From a virus, in IMG/VR virus record IMGVR_UViG_3300004192_000006, positions 1 to 25,929 of that record: a DNA stretch of 25,929 nt; one strand, 5' to 3'. Positions 13,764-21,088 of the stretch are shown here, piece after piece. The notes below the pieces were generated by a model. That model did not search any database, was not told where the DNA came from, and saw only the letters and a program-made list of their open reading frames with translations. Each line of letters begins with the position of its first letter. Position 1 is the stretch's first letter. A program made the position numbers and the translations under genes.

Positions 13764-15530
13764 TCAAACCGCCTGTAATTTAGCCTTACCCGCAGCCGAT
13801 CTGCCTGCCGCTAAGTCAGCTAATACTTGTTCCAGCTCTGGCTCTGTTGCCCCTTCTGGAAATCTGTTTTGCAACTCGGCATACATAGCCGGTTGCCATT
13901 GGTTACCTAAGCGGCCTTGCAGCCATTTAGCCATTTTTACTTGGTTCCAGCGCAACAGCTCAGTAGTGGGCATAGCCACATTTAAATCGGTACCGCGCTT
14001 AGGTAGGTAAACGGGCAGTTCTTGTTTGGATGCAAGCAAGGGATCGATAGAGCCACCGAAGGGTATGTAATCCTTTCTTGCGCGTTTTTTCTCGGTAGCT
14101 TCCAGGCTATCTGTACCGGCAGCTATGCGTTGAATTAACTTACGGTTAGTATCGGCTACGGTATCTGGCCGGTCTTTATAGCGCTCACCAATAACAGTAG
14201 CTGTGCTGGCAAAGCCAAAATCATCTTGCGTTATTTCTGCCAGGGCCCAGTGTTGCTCATGGCCATCAGCATCAAAAACTACAGCCATGGCGGTATCCAC
14301 AATAAAGGGATGCCAATGCACATAGACATCACCCTTAATCATTACCCCAGGTACTTTAGAGACATCCCAGCGCCGGTTTTTAAAGCTTACTGATAAGTCG
14401 CCTTGCACTTGGCGCTTAATGGGTTCTTCCGTTGCCAGTTGCAATAAAATATCTGCGCTTGGGGTCGTTACCAGTTGCTCTTTAGTAATGGTTAACCAAA
14501 CTGCAAGGCGGGTTTTATTAGTTCTGGAATGTATTTTTGTAGCGTTCCACCACTGCTGATAGGTATCAGCCAGGCGGTTAATTTCGTCAAAGTTAGCGGG
14601 CCTTGGCTTCATAAAGCGCATGGCTTGTTCAAAGCTGGTTTCTACCAGGTGATTGCCTTTTTCCACGCTGCCTTTGGCTCTGGCGTTGTGTACTTTATTA
14701 ACAATTAATTCTGCACCCATGCGGTGACAAAAGCGTTTAACCAGTCCACCGGATGTCGCGCCAGGGTCAACCATAACAATGGCAGGTCTGCCGTTAAAAG
14801 GATCATTACCTGCTTTCGGTGCCATTGCCCAGGCTAAAAAGCTGACGGTATGTACGCCGCTTTCAGCATGGGGATAATATCGGTACCGCAATAAGCCACT
14901 GGTATGGTCAACCAACACGTAACGGATAACCCTAAATTGCTCAATGCCTTTTACATTTTCTGGCTTGTTTTTGTAATGCACAGCATCGTCCAACTCAACC
15001 AACGAGCAGTCGCCATCGGGCAGGTAATAAATTACGCATACTGAGGCATCCACTTCCCATACATGATTTGGGTGCAATGATTTTAAATGCGTGTAAGCAG
15101 TGGCTTGGCGCAGTTGGTCTGGGTGTAGTGCATAAGCGCGCAATGCTCTGGCTACAGCACTTTCGGATAAGGGGATAATTTCACCCGTGGCATCGTCAAT
15201 GCGTTCTGCTTTAATTTTTGCATTCATTCTCAACACCTCCAGAGCTTCAGATATGGATGTAATCTTTCGGTTATTTTTTCGGTAGCCTTCCATCAGGTAG
15301 GCTGATAGCACCCGTGCTTCTTCAACGGGCATGGTTACACATCCTGCATCTGCTCTGCGTTTGCGCGGTTTAGCCACGGCCACTTTGCGCAAATGCGCTA
15401 ATAAAGTAGCTCTGCTTTTACCTAGCTGGTCACAGGCCTTTTTATAAATATCTTCTTTGCTGCCATGTCCGGCACTAGACACTTGGTCAGCAATGCTGAC
15501 TAATTGCTGTATGTAAGCCGGATCAAACAT
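13764..15530 (-). CDS. Mu A-like DDE transposase
   Basis: The start at 15530 (MFDPAYIQQ) is preferred because GGGGA lies upstream and it follows the previous stop by 2 nt. The 588-residue protein has an N-terminal helix-turn-helix pair (SKEDIYKKACDQLGKSRATLLAHL and ISEALEVL). The rve catalytic core follows, with Asp161 in HVWEVDASV, Asp255 in IVMVDPGAT and Glu290 in KGSVEKGNH. Then comes the Mu-type beta-barrel (about 385-460) and a basic C-terminal tail that in MuA contacts MuB. The second Asp and the Glu are 35 residues apart, shorter than in MuA itself. It cuts and joins phage ends for integration and replicative transposition. Confidence 0.93.
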   Translation of the reverse strand: MFDPAYIQQLVSIADQVSSAGHGSKEDIYKKACDQLGKSRATLLAHLRKVAVAKPRKRRADAGCVTMPVEEARVLSAYLMEGYRKNNRKITSISEALEVLRMNAKIKAERIDDATGEIIPLSESAVARALRAYALHPDQLRQATAYTHLKSLHPNHVWEVDASVCVIYYLPDGDCSLVELDDAVHYKNKPENVKGIEQFRVIRYVLVDHTSGLLRYRYYPHAESGVHTVSFLAWAMAPKAGNDPFNGRPAIVMVDPGATSGGLVKRFCHRMGAELIVNKVHNARAKGSVEKGNHLVETSFEQAMRFMKPRPANFDEINRLADTYQQWWNATKIHSRTNKTRLAVWLTITKEQLVTTPSADILLQLATEEPIKRQVQGDLSVSFKNRRWDVSKVPGVMIKGDVYVHWHPFIVDTAMAVVFDADGHEQHWALAEITQDDFGFASTATVIGERYKDRPDTVADTNRKLIQRIAAGTDSLEATEKKRARKDYIPFGGSIDPLLASKQELPVYLPKRGTDLNVAMPTTELLRWNQVKMAKWLQGRLGNQWQPAMYAELQNRFPEGATEPELEQVLADLAAGRSAAGKAKLQAV

Positions 15531-15532
15531 GA

Positions 15533-16552
15533 CTATTCCCCAGAAGCTTGCGTAGCTTGCCATTTGCTAAACTCCTCAAAATCAGCTTTTGCAGGATCTT
15601 CAGCGGCTGTTTCTGGATCAGTATTAATTGATAATCCCAAGTCATTAGCTACGCCATAAGCGGCAGTAATCACCAAGCCTAATGATTGGGCTGCAGCCAG
15701 GCGCACATGCTCCGGCAGGTCATCGCCATCAAATACGTTAAACAGTTTTACAATGGCGCTGCGCATGCTGGCAGATACTTGTGCTGCCACTTGGGTTGAG
15801 TAGCGTTGCAAAGCTTCTAGCTCTATCTGCCCTGGCATATACTGTTCTTGTACTTCCAGCTTTTTCTCAGCTTCCAATCTGGCGATTTGCTCAACTTTTT
15901 TGTTAAGCAGTTCAGACTTGTCTTTAATAACGCGGTCTTTGGCTTCAAGATCCAGCGACTTGTCGGTTATGTTCTTTTGTAGGATTTCTTTTTCTTTTTG
16001 GTGTTTGCTGATTAGGGATTCGGCTAGGTCAATGAAGGAATCTTTATCACCAGCTTGGGCCATTTCTAATAGTCCAGCTCGTTCATCTTCAGGTAATTTA
16101 CGCAGGTTGCGCATAGTTCCAGGGCCAATGCCAATATTGCGCATGGCTTCAAAAAACTCTTCACCAAGCTGCTTGAAGTTATCTAAATCAAGATCTACTG
16201 CTTGACGTGATCTTTTTTCTACATGTAAGCAATACTCTTCAAAAGTTCTAACGGTTAGCAGTTTTTCATCAATAATAATTTCTAAATTTTTGTAAGCCTT
16301 TGTTTCTTTTATATTCTGTAAATCTATTAAATCGCTAACCATTAGCATTTTTTGGACAGCAGTAATAACTTGCTTACGTCCTATCCGCTCATGAATACGA
16401 GCTGTCACTGCACGTTGCTCATCACCAAACGCACTCTTAATCTCATCCAGCTCATTTTTAATTTGACGTTCCTCAGCATTAATAGCTACCAAGTCCATCG
16501 GCTCGGCAAACTCATTGCGATTAACAAAATCAGGGTCTTTGCTGCGTGACAT
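15533..16552 (-). CDS. Coiled-coil phage protein upstream of the transposase
   Basis: A 339-residue protein, not assigned to a named family. Residues about 80-170 look like a helix-turn-helix-type module (TVRTFEEYCLHVEKRSRQAVD, then FFEAMRNIGIGPGTMRNLRKLPEDER). It is followed by a long coiled-coil (ISKHQKEKEILQKNITDKSLDLEAKDR and on to EAEKKLEVQ) and a C-terminal helical domain. Similar proteins sit before the transposase in some Mu-like prophages. A DNA-binding or partition-like accessory function is plausible but unproven. It ends 2 nt before the transposase start. Confidence 0.74.
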   Translation of the reverse strand: MSRSKDPDFVNRNEFAEPMDLVAINAEERQIKNELDEIKSAFGDEQRAVTARIHERIGRKQVITAVQKMLMVSDLIDLQNIKETKAYKNLEIIIDEKLLTVRTFEEYCLHVEKRSRQAVDLDLDNFKQLGEEFFEAMRNIGIGPGTMRNLRKLPEDERAGLLEMAQAGDKDSFIDLAESLISKHQKEKEILQKNITDKSLDLEAKDRVIKDKSELLNKKVEQIARLEAEKKLEVQEQYMPGQIELEALQRYSTQVAAQVSASMRSAIVKLFNVFDGDDLPEHVRLAAAQSLGLVITAAYGVANDLGLSINTDPETAAEDPAKADFEEFSKWQATQASGE

Positions 16553-16556
16553 GTTC

Positions 16557-16871
16557 TTATCCTATGCGGTTATAGCGTTGTTTAATTTCCACCAGCTCAG
16601 ATTCAGCTAGCTCCATATCGCGGTTGTGCGCAATAGCGCCCTGCACAATAAAAGATCCTAACCGCCAGCGCTTTTCATCCCGTGTTAGCTGCACTACGCC
16701 CAGATTGGCAAGTTGGGCAATTAATACAGTCACACGGGTAGGTGTTTCATTTATGGCCTTGGCAATATCGCCGGTACTTAAGCCCTGTGCACTGTTGCCA
16801 AACAAGCAACGCATAATGGCGATGGTGCGTGTTATCTGACGGCTTTCTGGGTATTTGGTTATATCAACCAT
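16557..16871 (-). CDS. IclR/MarR-like winged-helix regulator
   Basis: A 104-residue protein with a clear winged-helix: QITRTIAIMRCLFGNSAQGLSTGDIAKAI, then TPTRVTVLIAQLANLGVVQL and the wing TRDEKRWRLGSF. IclR-type helix order and the GLST-GDIAKAI recognition pattern are visible; no effector domain follows. AGGT precedes the ATG. It overlaps the 49-aa gene upstream by 13 nt. It probably regulates early phage promoters or the lysis-lysogeny balance. Confidence 0.78.
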   Translation of the reverse strand: MVDITKYPESRQITRTIAIMRCLFGNSAQGLSTGDIAKAINETPTRVTVLIAQLANLGVVQLTRDEKRWRLGSFIVQGAIAHNRDMELAESELVEIKQRYNRIG

Positions 16872-17008
16872 GGCGCACCTGGAATGGGTAATCTGGACTG
16901 ATAAAACAAGGCAGTTTGATTTTTTCTACGTGCTGCTGCTTGCTTTAAGCGAGCTTGTCTGACTTCTATCAACGTCATCTTATAAAGTTGTCTGTTATGT
17001 GCGCTCAT
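16859..17008 (-). CDS. Small basic protein (49 aa)
   Basis: The ORF begins MSAHNRQLYKMTLIEVRQAR and ends PIPGAPWLI. GAGGA lies 6 nt before the ATG, overlapping the end of the preceding gene's coding sequence. It is strongly basic and helical, with a Pro-rich end. It overlaps the winged-helix gene by 13 nt. A nucleic-acid-binding role is possible; no family is recognised. Confidence 0.62.
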   Translation of the reverse strand: MSAHNRQLYKMTLIEVRQARLKQAAARRKNQTALFYQSRLPIPGAPWLI

Positions 17009-17009
17009 G

Positions 17010-17489
17010 CTATTCCTCATCAAATGGCAGCTCTGGCTGCTGAAATTTCTCTACATTGCCTTTGTGCCAGGCTAACTGCTCCATGGCGCTTTGTATGCTG
17101 GCAATGGTGGCGGTTAAGTCATCTTGTTGGCGATAAAACTTAATCAGGGCATTAATGGCCACATTAATAACTTCCTGAAGAGACAAAATATCTTCGTCGG
17201 TAATGCGCCGCCCCTTGGGTATATCAATTACCAATTTGTTTCCGCTGCTAACTACCAGCCAACGGCTAACAAAACTAGCGCCACAAGCCAGCTCAAAGTT
17301 TTTAATAGATCGTGCTGGCAAGCTGGCTTCTTGCATCCACTTGTACAGCGTCCATTTGCTAGGCAAACCCATCAAGTCAGAAATCTGGTCAATACTACGG
17401 TTATGCTTTTCTCTGGCATATTCAGTACATAAGTCCATAGCATCCCTTAAATCAATAGGTTGTACGTTTCTCCAATTACGTCGTGCCAT
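17010..17489 (-). CDS. Helix-turn-helix phage regulator, first gene of the transposition block
   Basis: A 159-residue protein with a strong ribosome site (AAGGAGG) before its ATG. The N-terminal half has HTH features (NRSIDQISDLMGLPSKWTLYKWM, about 30-52), then a domain with ACGASFVSRWLVVSSGNKLVIDIPKG and a helical, dimerisation-like end (VINVAINALIKFYRQQDD). It resembles CII/Ner-type regulators annotated at this place in Mu-like phages but is not a confident match to either. It is preceded by an intergenic region that may hold its own promoter. Confidence 0.75.
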   Translation of the reverse strand: MARRNWRNVQPIDLRDAMDLCTEYAREKHNRSIDQISDLMGLPSKWTLYKWMQEASLPARSIKNFELACGASFVSRWLVVSSGNKLVIDIPKGRRITDEDILSLQEVINVAINALIKFYRQQDDLTATIASIQSAMEQLAWHKGNVEKFQQPELPFDEE

Positions 17490-17598
17490 TGGAACCCTCC
17501 TTAAAATGGCCTTCCAAACAAAAAGCTGATTTGCGTATTGTGCAAACTTGTTTTACATTGCGAAAATAAGCCCGTCTTAAAACCAAACGGGAAAAACA
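17490..17598. promoter_or_regulatory. Intergenic region with dyad and possible divergent promoter/terminator
   Basis: A TTGC-N7-GCAA dyad and a nearby TTTACATTGCGAAAAT element lie between the regulator gene and the plus-strand Cys-rich gene. On the plus strand TTGCGT and TACATT are 17 nt apart, a weak -35/-10 pair. Near the right edge, CCCGT and ACGGG (separated by 11 nt) form a hairpin. Read on the minus strand it is followed by CTTATTTT and might terminate the transcript of the gene at 17624-18106. All of these are weak signals. Confidence 0.35.
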
Positions 17599-17982
17599 AT
17601 GAATACGATTAAATACGAGTGCGTCAATTGCTATAGTCATGTAACGATTGAACCTTCACACAGCCAAAGCAAGCGGGTTGATCTGATAAAAGTCCGCTGT
17701 CCCTATTGTGGCTGTGCTTGTGCAACTGAGAGTTGGATTGAGCACGCCAGGGACAGCAACGGCAATCGCGATTGGCAGGTGTGCTATCAGCAATGGTCAA
17801 ACTGTCCAAATGCTTTCCAGTGCTCATTACACGGTCAGTACGACGGCGATTGTGAAACGGGACAGGTGTTTCAGAAATGTTTTGTGGCTCTGCATACTTC
17901 GATCGAATCCATACCGCTTGCTGGTCTGGGTCCTGCAGAATTAAAACTAAGGAACCAAAAGGGAAAGGTACTGGATAAATAA
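17599..17982 (+). CDS. Cys-rich zinc-finger protein, Com-like
   Basis: A 127-residue plus-strand ORF whose N-terminal half is convincingly zinc-binding: Cys8-x2-Cys11 and Cys34-x2-Cys37 in YECVNCYSHV and VRCPYCGCAC. That layout matches the small Com translational activators of Mu-like phages and related zinc ribbons. More Cys residues follow. The C-terminal ~30 residues look less natural. It overlaps a minus-strand ORF (17624-18106) almost completely, so one of the two, or part of each, may be a shadow. Its orientation opposes the surrounding operon, which lowers confidence. Confidence 0.5.
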   Translation: MNTIKYECVNCYSHVTIEPSHSQSKRVDLIKVRCPYCGCACATESWIEHARDSNGNRDWQVCYQQWSNCPNAFQCSLHGQYDGDCETGQVFQKCFVALHTSIESIPLAGLGPAELKLRNQKGKVLDK

Positions 17983-18106
17983 TCCCTTTAAACAAAACAG
18001 TGCCGCCTTTAAATACAATACGTTCTTGTGCATCTATTTTTTTCCAACCACTGGGGGTTAGTATGGAAAAGCGTAAGTCAGGAACAGTGTGCATGGCAGT
18101 GCTCAA
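17624..18106 (-). CDS. Hypothetical early protein, overlapping a plus-strand ORF
   Basis: A 160-residue ORF coupled by ATGA to the upstream 58-aa gene. The first ~80 residues look protein-like (LRFSILTPSGWKKIDAQERI, then GGTVLFKGIIYPVPFPFGSLVLI). The last ~75 are rich in Arg, Ser, His and Cys and read like the antisense of the plus-strand zinc-finger ORF. The real gene may be N-terminal only, or the two genes may overlap tail to tail. No family is recognised. Confidence 0.48.
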   Translation of the reverse strand: MSTAMHTVPDLRFSILTPSGWKKIDAQERIVFKGGTVLFKGIIYPVPFPFGSLVLILQDPDQQAVWIRSKYAEPQNISETPVPFHNRRRTDRVMSTGKHLDSLTIADSTPANRDCRCCPWRAQSNSQLHKHSHNRDSGLLSDQPACFGCVKVQSLHDYSN

Positions 18107-18279
18107 AATTTATAAGGAGAAGTGGGAATTACAGGGTTTAATTGACGATCTTTATCAACAATTAATACAGCTAAAGCACGGCGCATTCGACAATGAAGTG
18201 CATCATTAGGATCATAGGTGCAAGCTTCAGCAATCCGTTTTTTAAATTCGGCAATAGAGGTCGGTGTTGGGGTTTCCAT
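18103..18279 (-). CDS. Small hypothetical early protein (58 aa)
   Basis: It starts at 18279 (METPTPTSIAEFKKRIAEAC), with AGGA upstream near the antirepressor stop, and ends with a TGA that overlaps the next ATG by 4 nt. It is helical and basic (HCRMRRALAVLIVDKDRQL). A plus-strand ORF across the same bases lacks comparable coupling. Operon position after the antirepressor supports it. No family is recognised. Confidence 0.58.
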   Translation of the reverse strand: METPTPTSIAEFKKRIAEACTYDPNDALHCRMRRALAVLIVDKDRQLNPVIPTSPYKF

Positions 18280-18289
18280 AGCAGGGTTC

Positions 18290-18925
18290 CTAAGCAGTAA
18301 AAAAGGCAGCTCCGACATTAACGGATTGGTCTTCGTTAATACGGTATTGGTTATTTAGAATGAGTGAGACTGCTGCATTGGATAAGCCAAGTGTTCTGGC
18401 AATATGGGTTTGCGGACAGCCATCAGCTTTAAGGGCTTTAATTTTGTTAATGTCTGAGGCGATGGGTGGCCTGCTGTTACCGCCACGCTTTTTGGTTAGG
18501 TTTTCGATTAAGGATAGGGTTTGCTTTTGCGTACTGACCATTTCGCGCATAACAGTAATAAGGTCAGCTGTTGTGTTTTGCTCATGGTTTAAGTTATCCA
18601 GAATGTCGAGCACCCATCGGCGAAAGGCTTTGGATTTTTCAGTACGGGCTAACATGGCGAGTAAATGGCAACCACGCAGGGAGAAAATTCGAACCTCACG
18701 CAGTTGACCTGCTACATCGTTTCGACGTTGCAGATCTGGTAGTTTAATTAAATTTGTCATCTGCTCAGTGAACTCATCACTGTTAGATTGATAGAGATTG
18801 TTAATTGCATCGGGTCTTGAATACCCAAGAGCTGTGCCAATTTGAGAAAGCCTTAACCAAGGTTCTCCAGAACGGTCTATTACATCAAAGGCAGTATTTT
18901 CAAATTGTAAGGCTGGTGTTTGCAT
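18290..18925 (-). CDS. Bro-N/P22 antirepressor-type protein with C-terminal HTH
   Basis: A 211-residue protein. Residues about 5-115 match the Bro-N / phage antirepressor N-terminal domain: FENTAFDVIDRSGEPWLRLSQI, ALGYSRPDAINNLY, then VRIFSLRGCHLLAMLARTEK and AFRRWVLDILD. The C-terminus has a resolvase-like helix-turn-helix (DINKIKALKADGCPQTHIARTLGLSNAAVSLIL-type pattern, about 155-190). Proteins of this type bind phage repressors or DNA and tip the switch to lytic growth. It is the second gene after the early promoter, with GGAG before its ATG. Confidence 0.83.
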   Translation of the reverse strand: MQTPALQFENTAFDVIDRSGEPWLRLSQIGTALGYSRPDAINNLYQSNSDEFTEQMTNLIKLPDLQRRNDVAGQLREVRIFSLRGCHLLAMLARTEKSKAFRRWVLDILDNLNHEQNTTADLITVMREMVSTQKQTLSLIENLTKKRGGNSRPPIASDINKIKALKADGCPQTHIARTLGLSNAAVSLILNNQYRINEDQSVNVGAAFFTA

Positions 18926-18958
18926 GGTAGTGCTCCAGTAATTAGTTAGGGGTAATGG

Positions 18959-19168
18959 TTAAGCGGCAGCTTGTTGGTCAGGGGCTTTAATGCCTAATGC
19001 GACGGCAATATCATGACCTTTGCCATAGCGGCCTTTTACTTGACCATTGAGTACTAAAGAGACTTCTCTAGGCGTGTAATTTCGTTCGCGCGCCCATTTA
19101 GAAATAGTGACGCCCTTGGCAAGAAAGTCAGCCTTAACTTGATCGGGGGTTTTAATGTTTTGTTGCAT
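18959..19168 (-). CDS. Ner/Cro-like DNA-binding protein
   Basis: A 69-residue protein with helix-turn-helix character: KADFLAKGVTISKWARERNYTPREVSLVLNGQVKGRYGKGHDIAVALGI-type pattern spanning about 12-60. It is divergent from the repressor, first in the early transcript, with GGAG upstream. This is the position of ner in Mu and cro in lambda. It probably represses the repressor promoter and damps early transcription. Confidence 0.8.
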   Translation of the reverse strand: MQQNIKTPDQVKADFLAKGVTISKWARERNYTPREVSLVLNGQVKGRYGKGHDIAVALGIKAPDQQAAA

Positions 19169-19221
19169 GACACGCTCCGGTTAAAGTTTGTCTGTGTTTG
19201 TGTTGTATAAGTTACGAGTTA

Positions 19222-19250
19222 ATTATGGTGAAAAAAATTACACCAGTCAA
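19222..19250 (-). promoter_or_regulatory. Early promoter (Pe) with operator-like dyad
   Basis: On the minus strand, TTGACT (19245-19250) and CATAAT (19222-19227) are separated by exactly 17 bp, a near-consensus sigma-70 promoter for the Ner-like gene and early operon. The spacer contains the imperfect dyad GGTGAA...TTACACC (19227-19244), with a further related half-site (GGTAAAAGTGAA) toward the repressor gene. A repressor bound here would block polymerase. The operator is inferred. Confidence 0.68.
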
Positions 19251-19267
19251 GGTAAAAGTGAAAATAT

Positions 19268-19681
19268 ATGCACCTTTTTAATAGGCTAAAAGAACAGAGG
19301 GAAGATGCAGGGTTAACGCAAAAGGCTGTTGCTGAAATTGCGGGGGTGACTAAGCGAACGGTTATTGCCTGGGAAAAAGGAGATTCATCGCCAACAGCAG
19401 TGCAATTAATTGCACTTTCTGAGGTTGGTATCGATATTGTTTATATAATGACTGGAATTAAAAGCCACGCTCTCGCAGAGCCAAAGGCTTCTTACGGTGT
19501 ATCGCTAACTCCTCGTGAGTCAGCCTTGCTTGATAACTATCGGCACATTGCCGATGAGGGGGATAAACGCGTGGTTGAACGAACGGCGCAGCTGGCCGTT
19601 GAGGCCATCAGGGATGAAACGGAACAAAAAAGAAAGGATGATGAAGAACGGCGTAATATAAATGATCGGCGCAGTGCATAA
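19268..19681 (+). CDS. XRE-family phage repressor (C-type)
   Basis: A 137-residue protein with an N-terminal XRE/CI helix-turn-helix (LKEQREDAGLTQKAVAEIAG, then VTKRTVIAWEKGDSSPTAVQL, about 7-47). There is a short C-terminal helical tail and no LexA/S24 peptidase domain. It is divergent from the Ner-like gene across the operator region, so it is the likely lysogeny repressor. Without a peptidase it cannot be RecA-cleaved in the LexA way; induction would depend on the antirepressor or host factors. Confidence 0.85.
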   Translation: MHLFNRLKEQREDAGLTQKAVAEIAGVTKRTVIAWEKGDSSPTAVQLIALSEVGIDIVYIMTGIKSHALAEPKASYGVSLTPRESALLDNYRHIADEGDKRVVERTAQLAVEAIRDETEQKRKDDEERRNINDRRSA

Positions 19682-19693
19682 AGGTTACTAAAA

Positions 19694-20044
19694 ATGAAAT
19701 TTCCAATTGCTATTTTTGTTCTGTATTTAATATCTTTCCCTTCTTCTGCTGAGTCAGATTGGCGCATTATCTGCCAAGTAAATTCGGAACTTGCTGAAGT
19801 AATAATGAAAAATAGGCAACAGGGCATGTCAATGGCCAAAGTTATGGAAATTGCAGACATGTCAAGTCAAGATAAAATGCTTAGTGCTTTTGTAGAGTCA
19901 TATATTATTAAGGCATATGATTCACCACGATATAGCACAGGAGAAATGCAAATTAGGGCTATTGAAAACTTTAGAGATGAGCGCTATTTAGAATGCGTAA
20001 AAATTTTTGCAGTTATAAAAGATGCTAAAAGCAACTTGAATTAG
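19694..20044 (+). CDS. Secreted small protein next to the repressor (possible moron)
   Basis: A 116-residue protein with a signal peptide (MKFPIAIFVLYLISFPSSA) and a mature part with IICQVNSELAEVIMKNRQQG, AYDSPRYSTGEMQIRAIENFRDERYLEC. That repeated-helix pattern, with one Cys near each end, is seen in small periplasmic proteins of phages and plasmids whose role is unknown. It lies 12 nt downstream of the repressor and is probably co-transcribed during lysogeny, so it could be a lysogenic-conversion or immunity gene. Confidence 0.75.
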   Translation: MKFPIAIFVLYLISFPSSAESDWRIICQVNSELAEVIMKNRQQGMSMAKVMEIADMSSQDKMLSAFVESYIIKAYDSPRYSTGEMQIRAIENFRDERYLECVKIFAVIKDAKSNLN

Positions 20045-20077
20045 CGATGGATGTGTTTGTAAATTAATATATTATTT

Positions 20078-20215
20078 ATGAGTAGAATAATGACCAAAGA
20101 TGCTAAAAATAACGGCTATCATAAAAGTAAAACGGGTACACAAGATTCAGATCCATTTTTTAGTGAAATGAATAAACATATGATTCTTAAACTTGGCTTG
20201 CAGGTTACCGCCTAA
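20078..20215 (+). CDS. Possible small protein (45 aa)
   Basis: The ORF begins MSRIMTKDAKNNGYHKSKTG and ends MNKHMILKLGLQVTA; a second ATG at 20090 may be the true start. No strong ribosome site is seen. It is Lys/Met rich with a short C-terminal hydrophobic helix. It converges with, and overlaps by 11 nt, the minus-strand gene at 20205. It may be real or chance. Confidence 0.4.
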   Translation: MSRIMTKDAKNNGYHKSKTGTQDSDPFFSEMNKHMILKLGLQVTA

Positions 20216-20468
20216 AGCGCACATTTAGCTTTTCAGCAAGCCGTAATCTCTGCAATGCTTCACCAGAAGTGTTTTGATTTAGATTTGCTCTCTGTTTCTT
20301 TAGAATCTTCCAATTTGGTTTTGATTTCTGAGCTGACGCCTGGCACATACCTGCCAGAGATTGCAGATTTCTTTCAAAATCTTGTTGACCGGCTACGAGC
20401 AGACCGACAAAGCGCTTCAAGTTAGCATTAGATTCTTCAAGCTCTTTTTTATCGATCACTGTATCCAT
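20205..20468 (-). CDS. Small helical protein (87 aa)
   Basis: An 87-residue, mostly helical protein: DKKELEESNANLKRFVGLLVAGQQDFERNLQSL, then Lys/Gln-rich and a basic C-terminus ending RFRR. GGAG lies before the ATG, which shares a TGAGATG junction with the upstream gene. No family is recognised. It could work with the small membrane protein beside it, perhaps as a lysis or host-takeover accessory; that is a guess. Confidence 0.62.
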   Translation of the reverse strand: MDTVIDKKELEESNANLKRFVGLLVAGQQDFERNLQSLAGMCQASAQKSKPNWKILKKQRANLNQNTSGEALQRLRLAEKLNVRFRR

Positions 20469-20469
20469 C

Positions 20470-20667
20470 TCAAGCTCCTTTTTTATTTGAAATTATGAAA
20501 CAATGGTATGTTTTGTTTCCTACGTAAAAATTACCAAGACGTTCGCATTCAGTTGCAATGGTTTTATGTGCCGATAACCAACCAATTAAAGAACCTATAA
20601 AAAATATGAATATCGTTTTCATTGAGGGTAAAATATTTCGCTTATAGGCCGTTTTGGAATAATTCAT
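20470..20667 (-). CDS. Small membrane/exported phage protein (65 aa, or 50 aa from 20622)
   Basis: One hydrophobic segment (IFIFFIGSLIGWLSAHKTIA) is followed by ATECERLGNFYVGNKTYHC. The ECERLGxFYVGxKxYxC pattern recurs in short phage-encoded proteins of unknown role. The internal ATG at 20622 (MKTIFIF) would make the membrane segment N-terminal, and is the more usual start; neither ATG has a clear ribosome site. The C-terminal Cys pair may form a disulphide if exported. Confidence 0.65.
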   Translation of the reverse strand: MNYSKTAYKRNILPSMKTIFIFFIGSLIGWLSAHKTIATECERLGNFYVGNKTYHCFIISNKKGA

Positions 20668-20759
20668 GCGGTAGGCTTATTTTTTAAAAAAAACAGCGTA
20701 GCGGGTTTTATAAATAGTTTATACAAGCATGTTTAAACGATTGGCGACATGGCATTACA

Positions 20760-21086
20760 CTAAACATCAATCTGCCACAAGTTATAGCCCTTACGTTTTT
20801 CTGCCACATACCAAGGTCTTGGCATTTTTCTAAAACTTTTTCGTTGGGTCCTTACGGACTTCGCGCCTCTTTCCGCGCACTGACTAACCATAGCGGCCAA
20901 TGTTTCTGCTGGACAGTTGCCTTTTGCGCTATGCAAGTAGGCAATGTCCGATGTAATCCACATAACAGATACAACTAAATCATAGGAAGACATTTTGTCT
21001 GGTGACTGCCCGGGTAAAAATGCCAAAAATACGCCGGTTTTATTTTGGTAAAAAACTTGGTGTTTTTGGGTATCTGAATTTGGCAT
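20760..21086 (-). CDS. Hypothetical accessory protein (108 aa)
   Basis: A 108-residue ORF beginning 2 nt after the stop of the 57-aa gene upstream. It has a beta stretch (VFYQNKTGVFLAFLPG), then a helix-rich segment (SSYDLVVSVMWITSDIAYL) and a basic, Arg/Lys-rich end (VRTQRKSFRKMPRPW). No family is recognised. Being in tandem with the endolysin, it could be part of a lysis or late module. Confidence 0.6.
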   Translation of the reverse strand: MPNSDTQKHQVFYQNKTGVFLAFLPGQSPDKMSSYDLVVSVMWITSDIAYLHSAKGNCPAETLAAMVSQCAERGAKSVRTQRKSFRKMPRPWYVAEKRKGYNLWQIDV

Positions 21087-21088
21087 AG

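Noticed and set aside
11907-17489. Gam-type host-nuclease inhibitor expected between transposase/B and DUF3164
   Set aside because: No protein with the Gam pattern was found here; several small unknown genes are present instead, so none was labelled Gam.
18000-18209. Plus-strand ORF with a Lys/Leu-rich end (MEKRKSGTVCMAV...)
   Set aside because: It lies opposite two coupled minus-strand genes, has no ribosome site, and its start falls inside other coding sequence. More likely antisense shadow.
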